64,000 nucleotides of DNA from Halorientalis regularis (GCF_023698535.1 NZ_JALJCL010000009.1:62001-126000); one strand, 5' to 3'; counted from the first letter of the stretch, positions 1-8,658 are shown. Translations and numbers: made by a program. Notes: generated by a model from the sequence alone, not told the origin.

Positions 1-339
1 CTCACGCCAGAACCGGTCGAAAAACTGCGTGTGCTTGGCTTCCTCGTAGATCTGGCTGGAGAGGAACATCTGGTCGTTGATATCCTCCAGCACCATCGCC
101 AGCGGCATCAGGTCTTCCGTGACGGCCTCCTCGCCCGCACCGAAGCGCGCGATGGCGGTCCGGAGTTCGTCGAATTCATCCTCGCCCGGGCCGTACTCGA
201 CCATCTTTCGTTTGTCGTCGTCCAGCCCCTCGATCTCGTAGGGGTCCCAGTGCCGGTAGACGGCGTTTTTGAAGTAGCCCTGTGCGAACGAGTCGGAGTC
301 GAGTCGCATCTCGCGGCTGTGGTCTTCTACCTGTGTCAT
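1..339 (-). CDS. R2-like ferritin-fold oxidase (R2lox / RNR beta-like), N-terminal part
   Basis: The gene runs off the left edge; 113 codons are visible from the ATG at 339. The fragment has the N-terminal helices of the ribonucleotide reductase R2-like superfamily: an FGAGEEAVTEDL segment holding the first metal-ligand Glu, then YEEAKHTQFFDRFW, matching the E-x-x-H metal motif. EAKHTQFF is closer to the R2lox (ligand-binding oxidase) subgroup than to classical NrdB, so a Mn/Fe oxidase is my preferred reading, although such haloarchaeal genes are often labelled RNR subunit beta. The C-terminal half, with the remaining ligands and the Val/Tyr crosslink site that would decide, is outside the window. 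Confidence 0.75.
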   Translation of the reverse strand, partial: MTQVEDHSREMRLDSDSFAQGYFKNAVYRHWDPYEIEGLDDDKRKMVEYGPGEDEFDELRTAIARFGAGEEAVTEDLMPLAMVLEDINDQMFLSSQIYEEAKHTQFFDRFWRE

Positions 340-506
340 CGTACACCCAACTGTTCGGTAGGAGTCCCCTATCCGTGGTGCAAATCATCAGTGGGTCGTT
401 TATATGGCCCCAATAGCACGGGTCCGAATGCGGGGATCGATCGAGCCGGGACTCGCGAGCCGCGGCAACCGCCGCACCCATATGGGATCGGCCGTTAGCG
501 AGGGGC

Positions 507-1160
507 ATGCGTTACGTGGAGATGGTGTTGCGGCCGGACCGGGAGGGTTTCCACCCGGCCGAGCAGGCGATCGTGGACGATCCGGACCTCCAGCGGGTCG
601 CGATCCACCACCTCAACCAGCTCGACGACGGGACCATCGTCTTCCTCTACGAGGCCCGGGGGGCCCTCGACCGCGCCCGGGAGTTGATGGACGGCCACGA
701 GGACGTACTGGAGTACAGCGTCTCCCGCGAGGGCTCGAAGCTCCACGCGTACATCCACTTCGAGCCCAACGACCTGGTCGACGCGCTGTTCCGAGCGATG
801 CAGGAGTACAGCATCGTCGTCGACACGCCCGTCGAGTGTCTGGCCGACGGCGGCATCCGGATCACCGGCATGGGCGATCAGGAGACGATCACCGAGGCGC
901 TCGCGGTCGTCCCCGACAGCGTCGACGTGGAACTGGAGGCGATGCGCGAGTACCACCCCGACGACCGCCAGCTGTTCTCGATGCTCACCGACCGCCAGCA
1001 GGAGATTCTGCGCACGGCGGCCGAACTGGGCTACTACGACGTGCCCCGCGATGCCACCTACGAGGACATCGCCGCCGAACTGGACCTGGCCCCCGTGACG
1101 GTCGGCGAACACCTCCGGAAGATCGAGTCGCGGGTACTCACCGAGATTCTGCCGGGATAG
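507..1160 (+). CDS. Bat-type helix-turn-helix transcriptional regulator (HTH_10)
   Basis: A 217-aa protein. Residues about 1-155 form the haloarchaeal 'bacterio-opsin activator-like' regulatory domain, with no GAF or PAS domain visible. Residues about 160-215 are the HTH_10 DNA-binding domain: LTDRQQEILRTAAELGYYDVP, then ATYEDIAAELDLAPVTVGEHLRK. This family contains Bat, the bop regulator of Halobacterium, but most members regulate unrelated genes, so no target is assigned. It is divergent from the R2-like oxidase gene; a TATA-like TTTATATG near 399-406 lies in the shared upstream region. The ATG at 507 begins the conserved MRYVEMVLRP stretch. Confidence 0.85.
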   Translation: MRYVEMVLRPDREGFHPAEQAIVDDPDLQRVAIHHLNQLDDGTIVFLYEARGALDRARELMDGHEDVLEYSVSREGSKLHAYIHFEPNDLVDALFRAMQEYSIVVDTPVECLADGGIRITGMGDQETITEALAVVPDSVDVELEAMREYHPDDRQLFSMLTDRQQEILRTAAELGYYDVPRDATYEDIAAELDLAPVTVGEHLRKIESRVLTEILPG

Positions 1161-1181
1161 GAGTAAGCTTCTTGTTTTCTC

Positions 1182-1197
1182 GTATACGACCGTATAC
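1182..1197. promoter_or_regulatory. Two GTATAC palindromes before the antitoxin start (candidate operator)
   Basis: GTATAC occurs at 1182-1187 and 1192-1197, exactly 10 bp (one helical turn) apart, ending 2 bp before the ATG at 1200. Autoregulation by antitoxin or toxin-antitoxin complex is usual for VapBC modules; that this pair is the operator is inference. Confidence 0.45.
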
Positions 1198-1199
1198 AC

Positions 1200-1433
1200 A
1201 TGGGGACGAAGACGATCCGGCTCGACGAGGATGTGTATGATCGGGTCCGGGCAGAGAAGCGCGACGACGAGACGTTTTCGGAGGCCATCGACCGATTGAT
1301 CGGTGGTCCCTCACTGCTGGAATTGACCGGAATACTCTCTCCGGAGGAAGCTGACGAGTTCCAAGAAGTGATCGACGATGTCGACACCGATGCGCGAGAC
1401 GACATCGACGAACTCGTAGATCGGTTCGAATGA
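1200..1433 (+). CDS. VapB-type antitoxin (DUF217/UPF0330-like)
   Basis: A 77-aa protein starting MGTKTIRLDEDVYDRVRAEK and followed by DETFSEAIDRLIGG. This is the ribbon-helix-helix-like N-terminus of the haloarchaeal VapB family (DUF217 / UPF0330, family name from memory). The acidic C-terminal tail (about 45-77) is the expected toxin-wrapping segment. Its TGA overlaps the toxin ATG in ATGA, giving translational coupling and antitoxin excess. It would bind and inhibit the adjacent PIN nuclease and repress its own promoter. The short leader and the two GTATAC sites directly before the ATG suggest a leaderless, self-repressed transcript. Confidence 0.8.
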   Translation: MGTKTIRLDEDVYDRVRAEKRDDETFSEAIDRLIGGPSLLELTGILSPEEADEFQEVIDDVDTDARDDIDELVDRFE

Positions 1434-1828
1434 TTCTGGATTCGTCGTTCCTCATCGACCTGATGGAGAATAGTGCGAGCGCCATCGAGTTCGCAAAAGA
1501 ACTCGAATCGGGCGGCGCGACGCAACGAGTCCCTGCGCAGGTCGTGTACGAACTGTTCGTCGGTGTCGGCTACACGGAAATGGCTGAACAAGAGATCTCG
1601 AAGGTTCAGTCAGTCCTCGACGCACGTCCAACCGTGAAAACGACGCCGGAGATAGCTCGCCTGGCTGGACGAATGGACGGACAACTCCGACGCGAAGGCA
1701 ACCGAGTATCCGAGAGCGATATCATCATCGGGGCAACAGGGCGTCATTTCGGTGAGCCAGTCGTAGCGAACAACGAAGCGGATTTCGAGAGACTGCCCGA
1801 CGTAGATGTCGTCAGCTACGACTCCTGA
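1430..1828 (+). CDS. VapC-type PIN-domain ribonuclease toxin
   Basis: A 132-aa PIN domain of normal VapC length. The acidic catalytic set is visible: Asp4 in MILDSSFLID, Glu41 in VVYELF, Asp97 in SESDIIIGA, and the C-terminal NNEADFERL segment (Asp118). VapC toxins are Mg-dependent endoribonucleases that usually cut initiator tRNA or rRNA; the target here is not predictable. The gene overlaps the antitoxin by 4 bp. Its stop is immediately followed by the stop of the convergent aldehyde dehydrogenase gene, giving a TGATCA junction. Confidence 0.85.
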   Translation: MILDSSFLIDLMENSASAIEFAKELESGGATQRVPAQVVYELFVGVGYTEMAEQEISKVQSVLDARPTVKTTPEIARLAGRMDGQLRREGNRVSESDIIIGATGRHFGEPVVANNEADFERLPDVDVVSYDS

Positions 1829-3376
1829 TCACATATCCGGCAGGCCGCCGAAGTTCATCGTCACCGACTTCTGCTGGGTGTAATCATCGAGCGTCGACTC
1901 GTCGAGTTCGCGACCGATGCCGGACTGCTTGTAGCCGCCGTAGGGGCTGGGCTCGAACATGTCGTTGTAGGTGTTGACCCAGACCGTCCCGGCTTCCAGG
2001 TCGTCGGCCGCTTTTTTTGCGCTCTCCAGATCGGTCGTCCACACACCGGAGGCCAACCCGTAGATAGTGTCGTTGGCCTCGGCCATCATCTCGTCGTAGT
2101 CGGACCACTCCAGCACGCTCAGGACCGGGCCGAACACCTCCTCGCAGGCGATGGTGTCGGAGTTGTCGATGTCCGTGAGGATCGTCGGCTTGTAGAAGGG
2201 CGCGCCGTCGAGGTCGGCGTCGGCGGGCTGTTCGCCGCCGTAGGCCAGCGTCGCGCCGTCTTCCAGCGCGGTGTCGACGTACGAGCGCACGTCCTCCAGA
2301 TGGTCGTGGTCGATGAGCGGGCCCACGTCGGTCCGTGGATCGAGGGGGTCGCCGATCTGGAGGTCGTCGGTGGCCTCGACGAAGGCCTCCAAGAACTCGT
2401 CGTAGATGTCCTCGTGGAGGAACATCCGCGAGCCCATCGTACACTGCTGGCCGACGTTGAACCAGGAGGCGATGATGCTCCCCTGGACGGCCTTCTCGAT
2501 GTCGGCGTCGGGGAAGACGATGTTGGGGCTCTTCCCGCCGAGTTCCAGCGACACGGGCGTAATCGTCTCGGCGGCGTTTTGCATCGTATACTGGCCAGCA
2601 GCGGTCGAGCCCGTCAGGGCGACCTTGCCGACGCCGGCGTGACCGGTCAGCGCGTTGCCGACCTCGCTGCCCGCGCCGGTGACGACGTTGACCGCCCCGT
2701 TGGGGAGGACTTCCTGGATCGTGCGGGCCATCTCAAGCGTCGAGAGGGAGGCTCGCGAGGAGGGCTTGAACACGACGGCGTTGCCCGCGGCCAGCGCGGG
2801 GGCCATCTTCCAGGCGACGAACATCGCCGGGAAGTTCCAGGCGCTGATGAGGCCGACGACGCCGTAGGGCTCGTTCTGCGTGTAGGTCAGCCGGTCGGGG
2901 CTGGCCGGCGGCCGGCGGCCCTCGTCGGCGGTCCGGGCGAGGCTGGCGAAGTAGCGGAACTGCTCGATGGCGACCTCCAGATCGACGAACATCGAGTGCT
3001 GGTTCGCCTTCCCCACTTCCAGCGAATCGAGCCGCGCGATGTCGGAACGGCGGTCCTCCAGTCGGTCCGCCACCTCCAGCAGTTTGGTCGAGCGCTGCTG
3101 GGGCGACATGACCGACCACTTCTCGAAGCCCTCTTGGGCGGCCTCGACGGCGCGGTCCACGTCCGCGGGTGTCCCCTTCTGGAACCGTGCCAACTGCTGG
3201 CCGGTCGTGGCGTCGACGGACTCGACCGTCTCGCTGCTCGACGATTCCACCCACTCGCCGCCGATGAGCATGCCGTACTCTTCCTCACCCACCGCTTCGC
3301 TGGCGACCTGCTCGTGTTTCTCGGCGACCGACGCCCCCACGTCCACCTGATCGGAATCGAAGTACTCGCGCTGCAT
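1829..3376 (-). CDS. NAD(P)-dependent aldehyde dehydrogenase (betaine-aldehyde-DH-like)
   Basis: A 515-aa ALDH-superfamily enzyme oxidising an aldehyde to the acid in the cytoplasm. Visible residues are Asn181 (SAWNFPAM), the general base Glu278 (SLELGGKSPN) and the catalytic thiol Cys312 (GQQCTMGSR). The coenzyme-binding stretch has FKPSS and the GSTAAGQ loop. The C-terminus has EEVFGPVLSV and GGYKQSGIGRE. The overall pattern is nearest to the betaine-aldehyde / generic ALDH group, but the substrate cannot be fixed from sequence. It is monocistronic and convergent with the toxin-antitoxin pair. The N-terminal 35 residues extend slightly beyond the usual family start. Confidence 0.9.
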   Translation of the reverse strand: MQREYFDSDQVDVGASVAEKHEQVASEAVGEEEYGMLIGGEWVESSSSETVESVDATTGQQLARFQKGTPADVDRAVEAAQEGFEKWSVMSPQQRSTKLLEVADRLEDRRSDIARLDSLEVGKANQHSMFVDLEVAIEQFRYFASLARTADEGRRPPASPDRLTYTQNEPYGVVGLISAWNFPAMFVAWKMAPALAAGNAVVFKPSSRASLSTLEMARTIQEVLPNGAVNVVTGAGSEVGNALTGHAGVGKVALTGSTAAGQYTMQNAAETITPVSLELGGKSPNIVFPDADIEKAVQGSIIASWFNVGQQCTMGSRMFLHEDIYDEFLEAFVEATDDLQIGDPLDPRTDVGPLIDHDHLEDVRSYVDTALEDGATLAYGGEQPADADLDGAPFYKPTILTDIDNSDTIACEEVFGPVLSVLEWSDYDEMMAEANDTIYGLASGVWTTDLESAKKAADDLEAGTVWVNTYNDMFEPSPYGGYKQSGIGRELDESTLDDYTQQKSVTMNFGGLPDM

Positions 3377-3725
3377 TCCTTCCGTCGTTCACCGGACCGA
3401 CAAAAACGAGTACCGCCTCAGTTGTTCGCCCGTTTAAGTTGGTGTCGTGTGTGACCAATCCTCCCGTCGAGGTCGTCCACGCCGCGTTCCGCGAGGACGG
3501 CATCGCGATCCCGTTCCCACGGCGGGAACTCACCGTCGTCGGCAGTGACACTGACTCTTGCACTCGTCGTTCGACCCCGCCTGACGCCACTCTCGACAGC
3601 GATCACCGTTCCCGTGGCCAGGTGCAACCGACAGCCGAGATAAGAAGGCTTATTCAGGGCTGTTGCACACGGTGGCGTATGGTGGAGTTCGAGGTACCGG
3701 GAGTCGGAAACGGGGGATGGTCCGG
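3377..3725. other. Intergenic region between aldehyde dehydrogenase and secF
   Basis: No convincing gene was seen. A 69-codon minus-strand frame (3418-3627) is only mildly acidic and matches no family I know. The right side holds the secF promoter: GGCTTATTC at 3647-3655 lies about 26 nt before the ATG at 3679. Confidence 0.5.
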
Positions 3726-3729
3726 ATGA
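3679..3729 (+). other. 16-codon ORF overlapping the secF start (leader or frameshifted N-terminus)
   Basis: The ORF begins MVEFEVPGVG and its TGA (3727-3729) overlaps the secF ATG (3726) as ATGA. It starts at the position expected for a leaderless transcript from the TATA-like element at 3647-3655. MVEFEVP resembles the start I remember for haloarchaeal SecF, so a 1-nt deletion near the G run at 3711-3715 is an alternative to a coupled leader peptide. Confidence 0.4.
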
Positions 3730-4601
3730 GCGCGATGACCGACCTCCCGGACCGGTTCCCCGACATCGACTACACGCGGTACACGAACAGACAACTCGCG
3801 GCGGTGCCGCTCGCCGTCCTCGCGGTCGCGCTGGCGATCCTGGCCGCCTGGTACGTCATGAACGGCACACCGGTGGCACTCGGGATCGAGTTCACCGGTG
3901 GGGCCGAGGTACAGATACAGACCAGCGCTCCCCAGAGCGAGGTCGAGCAGAGTCTCAGCGGACTCAACCCGACGGTTCAGCCAGTCCAGGTCAGCCAGGG
4001 GACACAGGAGTACATCATCACGACCCAGCAGACCGAGGGCGTACAGCAGGCGATCGAGGGGGAGGGGTACGAGATCGCCTCGTTCAGCGAGACCTCGCCC
4101 AGTTTCGGGTCCGACTCGGTGCGGCTCACGCTGCTCGGACTCGGGGTCGCGTTCGTGGGGATGAGCCTGCTGATCTTCCTGCTGTTCCGGTCGTTCGTCC
4201 CGTCGATCGCGATCGTCATCTCGGCGTTTTCCGACCTGGTGATCCCGCTGGCGCTGATGAATCTGCTCGGGATCAACCTCTCGCTGGGGACGGTCGCGGC
4301 GCTGCTCATGTTGATCGGTTACAGCGTCGACTCCGACGTACTGTTGAACAACCACATCCTGCGGCGGCGCGGGGAGTTCTACGAGTCGGCCTACCGGGCG
4401 ATGCGGACCGGGGTGACGATGACGCTGACCTCCATCGCCGCGATGGCGGTGATGTCGGCGGCGGCGTTCCTGCTCGCAATTCCGCTCCTGCCCCAGATCG
4501 GACTCGTCCTCGTGATGGGGCTGTCCGCGGACCTCATGAACACCTACATGTTGAACCTCAGCCTGCTACGCTGGTACAAGTACGAGGGAGTCACACGATG
4601 A
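3726..4601 (+). CDS. secF: Protein-export membrane protein SecF
   Basis: A 291-aa SecF, the partner of SecD in the accessory translocase complex. One N-terminal membrane helix (AAVPLAVLAVALAILAAWYV) precedes the extracytoplasmic domain with the conserved GIEFTGGAEVQ box; five C-terminal helices follow, including YSVDSDVLLNNHI. Archaeal secF precedes secD, as here, with a 13-bp gap. In-frame starts exist at 3717, 3726 and 3735; 3726 was chosen because it forms an ATGA overlap with the upstream mini-ORF. The true N-terminus may instead be MVEFEVP from 3679 if a frameshift is present. Confidence 0.9.
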   Translation: MSAMTDLPDRFPDIDYTRYTNRQLAAVPLAVLAVALAILAAWYVMNGTPVALGIEFTGGAEVQIQTSAPQSEVEQSLSGLNPTVQPVQVSQGTQEYIITTQQTEGVQQAIEGEGYEIASFSETSPSFGSDSVRLTLLGLGVAFVGMSLLIFLLFRSFVPSIAIVISAFSDLVIPLALMNLLGINLSLGTVAALLMLIGYSVDSDVLLNNHILRRRGEFYESAYRAMRTGVTMTLTSIAAMAVMSAAAFLLAIPLLPQIGLVLVMGLSADLMNTYMLNLSLLRWYKYEGVTR

Positions 4602-4614
4602 CGGGGGAAGACCG

Positions 4615-6234
4615 ATGAACCTTCGAGAGAACTGGCGGGTCGTCCTGCTCGTCGTGTTCACGCTCGCGAGCGCCGCCCTCCTGTTCGGTCCCTACGTGGC
4701 CGCACAGGCGACCGGCGGCGACGCCAAACCGGTCAACCTCGACTACGGACTGCAACTCTCCGGTGGCACGCAGATCCGCGCGCCGCTGGTCGGCATGACC
4801 GCCGAAAGCGTCGAGTTCACACAGAACACGAGCATCCCGGAGAAACGCCGGGCCATCGCCAGCGACCTGGGCCTCGAACCGAGCCAGGTGCGGTTGAGTG
4901 CCGCTAGGCGTGCGCAGGGCCAGCAGGCCCAGAGTGGCGGCACAATCGAGGTGTTCTCGCGGAACGTCACGCAGGTGGAGTTCGCCACGACGCTCCAGAA
5001 CAACGGGTTCGACGTGTCCCAGGACCGGATCAGGGACGGCGTCACGGCCCAGACCAGGGAGACGGTCGTCAACGTCCTCTCGGACAAGATCAACGAGGGC
5101 GGTATCACCGGCGGGAACGTCAAGACCGCCGCGGCCGGTAACGAGTACTTCATCGTCGTCGAGGTGCCCAACGCCGGCGAACAGGACGTCAGGGACCTGA
5201 TTTCCGGGACCGGTCGCGTCCAGATCGTCGCTCGCTACCCCGTGCAGGAGAACGGGACGACGGTCTACCGCGAGACGCCACTGCTCAACAACAGTGACTT
5301 CACGGACATCGGGGCCGCCCAGCAGGCCGACCCCCAGAGCGGGATCAACCAGCCCCACGTCCCGGTGGCGATCCGGCAGGACGGGTCGGCCGAGCGGTAC
5401 TCACAGCAGCTCCAGCAGTTCGGCTTCACCCGCGAGGGGATCGGCAGCTGTCCGCCAAACGCGGACCGGAACCCGGACAACGCGAGCGGATACTGTCTGT
5501 ACACGGTCCAGAACGATCGGGTCGTCTACGCGGCCTCGATGGGCCAGCAACTCGCGCAGTCGATGGAGAACGGTGACTTCGCACAGAGCCCGTCGTTCGT
5601 GATGACGACTACGAACATCAGCGAGTCCCAGCAGCTGGCGGTCAACCTCCGGGCGGGGTCGATCCCGACGGAGCTGAACTTCACCGCTGGCACGACCTAC
5701 ACGCTCTTGCCCTCGGTCGCCGAGCGGTTCAAACTGTTCTCGCTGATCGCGGGTCTGGTTGCGTACCTGGCTGTCAGTGCGGTCGTGTTCCTGCGGTACG
5801 GGAGTCCACGGGTCGCCGTGCCGATGCTGGCGACGGCCGCCGGCGAGGTGTTCCTGTTGCTCGGGTTCGCCTCGGCCATCGGACTGGCGCTGGACCTCTC
5901 GCACATCGCCGGGTTCATCGCCGTGATCGGAACGGGGGTGGACGACCTGATTATCATCGCCGACGAGATCCTGCAGGAGGGGAAAGTCGCTACCGGCAAA
6001 GTGTTCCAGAGCCGCTTCAAGAAGGCGTTCTGGGTCATCGGTGCCGCGGCGGCGACGACCATCCTCGCGATGAGTCCGCTGACGGTGCTCAGCCTCGGTG
6101 ACCTCACCGGGTTCGCCATCGTCACCATCGTCGGCGTCCTCCTGGGCGTCCTCGTCACCCGTCCGGCCTACGGTGACATCCTCCGGAACCTGATGCTCTC
6201 GGAGGAAGAGCGCGACCGCTACACCGAACAGTAG
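4615..6234 (+). CDS. secD: Preprotein translocase subunit SecD
   Basis: A 539-aa SecD, forming the SecDF complex with the preceding gene. It has an N-terminal helix (residues about 8-28), the conserved D-x-x-x-GLQLSGGTQIRA box at about 43-57, a large extracellular P1 region enriched in Asn and Gln, and six C-terminal helices. The GTGVDDLIIIADEIL segment corresponds to the conserved GxxxDxxI transmembrane motif. SecDF assists Sec-dependent protein export and membrane insertion. The ATG at 4615 is preceded by AAGACCG; no alternative start gives the conserved N-terminus. Confidence 0.93.
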   Translation: MNLRENWRVVLLVVFTLASAALLFGPYVAAQATGGDAKPVNLDYGLQLSGGTQIRAPLVGMTAESVEFTQNTSIPEKRRAIASDLGLEPSQVRLSAARRAQGQQAQSGGTIEVFSRNVTQVEFATTLQNNGFDVSQDRIRDGVTAQTRETVVNVLSDKINEGGITGGNVKTAAAGNEYFIVVEVPNAGEQDVRDLISGTGRVQIVARYPVQENGTTVYRETPLLNNSDFTDIGAAQQADPQSGINQPHVPVAIRQDGSAERYSQQLQQFGFTREGIGSCPPNADRNPDNASGYCLYTVQNDRVVYAASMGQQLAQSMENGDFAQSPSFVMTTTNISESQQLAVNLRAGSIPTELNFTAGTTYTLLPSVAERFKLFSLIAGLVAYLAVSAVVFLRYGSPRVAVPMLATAAGEVFLLLGFASAIGLALDLSHIAGFIAVIGTGVDDLIIIADEILQEGKVATGKVFQSRFKKAFWVIGAAAATTILAMSPLTVLSLGDLTGFAIVTIVGVLLGVLVTRPAYGDILRNLMLSEEERDRYTEQ

Positions 6235-6434
6235 CGGTTTCCGCGTCTTCCTTCGTCGCCGGTATTTTCACGCGCCGAAAACGCTCCTGTCCTTTTGTAC
6301 TGGTGTAGTCCGTAGGCTCGGGTGCAGTCACCCCACACTGCGATGCGCTTGCGGCTCCCCCAACACCCCCACCCCACCCACAATCTGTCCCCCCTTCCTC
6401 TCGTTCCCGACCGACGAGCGACCGCCACGTCCAC

Positions 6435-7079
6435 TCAGAACTCCGAGAGCGCCGACTGTTCGGCGGCCGCCAGCACGTCCTGACTCGTCGACCACGACCG
6501 CCGCGCACACGGCGGCAGGTCGCCGTGTTCGGCAACGTACTCACGGAGGAAGGCTCTGGTCGCGGGGTCGCTCGGGTAGCCACTCCCCACGTCGGTGTCG
6601 GGGTACTCGGCCCCCAGGTCCGTTACGTGGGCATCCCGGGCGACCTTCGCGAGGACGCTCGCGGCCCCGACCAGCGCGTACACCTCGTCGGCCCCGTGTT
6701 CGGCGGTGATCGACACGTCGGCCGCGATCCGGTCGGCGACGCGGCAACCGAAGCGTCCGGCGTCCGTGTCACCTGCATCGACGACCCCATCGTCGCCGTC
6801 ACTGGCCACGCCGTCGAGCGCCTCGGCCTGTGCAGCGACGGTGAGCGTGTTCATGTCCGTCTCCGGCTCGTCGATCCGCGCGGGCGTGATCTCCGCGACG
6901 GCGATCTCGACCCGCTCGTCCGCGCGCAGCTGGGCAGCTAGCTCGTCGCGCCGGCTCGGTGTGAGATTCTTGGAGTCGTCGATATCGTCAGGGAGCGCGC
7001 CCGGGTCGGCCCGGACGGCCGCCGCGAACATCGACCCCAGGACCGGGCCCTTGCCGGCCTCGTCGACGCCGAACTGCAT
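6435..7079 (-). CDS. rnhB: Ribonuclease HII
   Basis: A 214-aa RNase HII, removing RNA from RNA/DNA hybrids and single ribonucleotides from DNA. MQFGVDEAGKGPVLGSM carries the catalytic Asp5-Glu6 pair; further catalytic Asp residues lie in the DDSKNLT and AKVARDAHV segments, and SGYPSD is the family's YPSD-type motif. The ATG at 7079 was preferred over the upstream in-frame ATG at 7106, because the family normally starts 2-4 residues before GVDEAG. It is convergent with secD; the 200-bp gap contains an unusual C-rich run (about 6355-6400). Confidence 0.92.
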   Translation of the reverse strand: MQFGVDEAGKGPVLGSMFAAAVRADPGALPDDIDDSKNLTPSRRDELAAQLRADERVEIAVAEITPARIDEPETDMNTLTVAAQAEALDGVASDGDDGVVDAGDTDAGRFGCRVADRIAADVSITAEHGADEVYALVGAASVLAKVARDAHVTDLGAEYPDTDVGSGYPSDPATRAFLREYVAEHGDLPPCARRSWSTSQDVLAAAEQSALSEF

Positions 7080-7132
7080 GGCTACGGCGTCGGACGACGC
7101 GGACAAAAAGCAGTGGGTTTCCGCCGACAGTA

Positions 7133-7306
7133 TCAGTCGTCCAGCTCGGCCTGCCCCAACTCTGGTTCGTCGAGTTCCGGCTCCTCGACCTCCGGTTCGC
7201 CGATCTCCGGTTCGGCGATGTCGACCGCCGGTGGCTCGTCGTCGTCGGCCTCGGCCTCACGGAGTTGCTCGCGCCAGTCGATGTACTCGTCCATGCTATG
7301 GCACAT
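7133..7306 (-). CDS. Small acidic protein with EPE-type repeats
   Basis: A 57-aa protein starting MCHSMDEYIDWREQLREAEA, followed by a degenerate EIGEPEVEEPELDEPEL tract in which a Glu-Pro-Glu hexad recurs. An internal ATG at 7294 would give 53 aa. The composition is that of a real haloarchaeal gene (strong third-position G/C, very acidic). It lies between rnhB and pus10, all on the minus strand. No domain is recognised; it looks like a soluble, mostly disordered protein with a short N-terminal helix. Function unknown. Confidence 0.6.
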   Translation of the reverse strand: MCHSMDEYIDWREQLREAEADDDEPPAVDIAEPEIGEPEVEEPELDEPELGQAELDD

Positions 7307-7359
7307 GATCACGCACCGCTAGGAGAGAGGGACTGGTCGTTCCTAAGGGTTGTGGCGGC

Positions 7360-8658
7360 TCACTCGGTGTCGTCGTTCCGGAAGAACTCCGGGCGGGCGA
7401 ACGGTTCGTCCTCGCCCTCTACGTCGACCACGTCGAGGGCAGTCACGACTGCTCCCGTGTCGAGGAGGCCGGCGAGGCTGGGGTCGGTACGGCCCTCGTC
7501 GCCGCTGACGAGTTCCTTGACGTAGAGTCCGCCTTCGCCGTTGATCTCCAGTTCGGCCTCGGTGTCTCCCTCGAGGGTCCCGTCGATGTCGTACACCTCG
7601 CGAGTCCGGGTCACGTCCGCGCGGCGGTGAGTGACGCGCTGGGGGGTGTCCTGGTAGATTGTCGCGCCGTCGAGTTCCGCAAGCGCGTCCGCGAAGGCGT
7701 CCTCGCTCACGGGGTCGTCGAACGCCACGTCCATCCGGTAGGTCTTGTTCGCGTCGAGTTCCTTGACGCGCTCGACCATGTCGTGGGTCGCGAGCCTGAG
7801 CCCCTCGACTTCGACCTTGCCGTCGGCGAATTCGTCGACCTCGGCTTCCAGTTCGGCTGGGTCCACGTCGCGGGTGCGGGGCTCCTTGATCTCGATGACG
7901 AACGGCCGCCCCGATTCGAGCATCAGCGCGTCCACGTCTTCGCGGCCCGCGCCGTGGAAGACCGCTTCCTCGCCGTCCATCGCGTCGAGGACGACGGGAG
8001 CGGTGAGTTGCTCGACACTCTCGTCGTAGCGGTAGCCCGAGCCGCCACACCCCTCGCAGGTATCGCCGCGCTTCAGGCCCGTCCCACCGCAGTCGTTGCA
8101 GGGCCACTTGGTCTGAGGGATGTCGCGCTTTAGTTTGCGGTAGCGGCCGTAGACGAACGCGGAGTTGACCTGCACTTCGAGTTCGTCGGTCGCCAGGTCC
8201 AGCAGAACCAGCACGTCCGGGCGCTGGAAGTCGACCTCGGTGTCGGTCTCGGCTCCCAGTCGCTTGCCCACCTCGCGGTTGATCTCGCTTTTCAGGGGTT
8301 CGCCGGCGTCGGGTTCGAGGCCGACTTCTTCGCGGAGGAGGCGGTCGTTCTCCTCCAGCAGAGGCGGTACCTTCGTCCCGATCTGGTAGGTGTCGAACTC
8401 GTAGGGGCCGACGGCGTGGACGGCGCGGTCGGCCCACTCCTCGTAGCGGTCGCTCTCGTCTTCACAGACCCAGCAGGGGTCGTCGGGTTCGAGGTCGCCG
8501 ACGGGCTCGTCGTCTTCGAGGGCGACGGCGACGCGGAGCGACCGGCCGCGCTCGCGGTTGGTCAGTCCGAAGCTCCGGTCGGCCACAAGCCGCCCGAGAC
8601 AGGCGTCACAGAGTGGGCCGGAATCGAGAGCCCGACGGGCGGTCGAAAGCACTGTCAT
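7360..8658 (-). CDS. pus10: tRNA pseudouridine synthase Pus10 (U54/U55)
   Basis: A 432-aa protein that makes pseudouridine 54 and 55 in the T-loop of archaeal tRNA. The N-terminal THUMP-like domain has Cys pairs CDAC (17-20) and CWVC (62-65). A second CxxC pair set (CNDCGGTG at about 187, CEGCGGSG at about 201) forms a DnaJ-like zinc knuckle. The catalytic Asp241 lies in GREDVDALML, followed by IEIKEPR. Length and architecture fit haloarchaeal Pus10. Confidence 0.93.
   Translation of the reverse strand: MTVLSTARRALDSGPLCDACLGRLVADRSFGLTNRERGRSLRVAVALEDDEPVGDLEPDDPCWVCEDESDRYEEWADRAVHAVGPYEFDTYQIGTKVPPLLEENDRLLREEVGLEPDAGEPLKSEINREVGKRLGAETDTEVDFQRPDVLVLLDLATDELEVQVNSAFVYGRYRKLKRDIPQTKWPCNDCGGTGLKRGDTCEGCGGSGYRYDESVEQLTAPVVLDAMDGEEAVFHGAGREDVDALMLESGRPFVIEIKEPRTRDVDPAELEAEVDEFADGKVEVEGLRLATHDMVERVKELDANKTYRMDVAFDDPVSEDAFADALAELDGATIYQDTPQRVTHRRADVTRTREVYDIDGTLEGDTEAELEINGEGGLYVKELVSGDEGRTDPSLAGLLDTGAVVTALDVVDVEGEDEPFARPEFFRNDDTE

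Noticed and set aside
507-1160. Naming the HTH_10 gene bat and linking it to the opsin-like gene
   Set aside because: It lacks the PAS/GAF part of true Bat, lies 60 kb away, and the HTH_10 family is large in haloarchaea.
3418-3627. 69-codon minus-strand frame between aldehyde dehydrogenase and secF
   Set aside because: Only mildly acidic, no promoter in place, no family resemblance.
6355-6400. C-rich run between secD and rnhB as a possible regulatory structure
   Set aside because: No symmetric partner tract or conserved motif is visible; it may only be a compositional quirk of a convergent gap.
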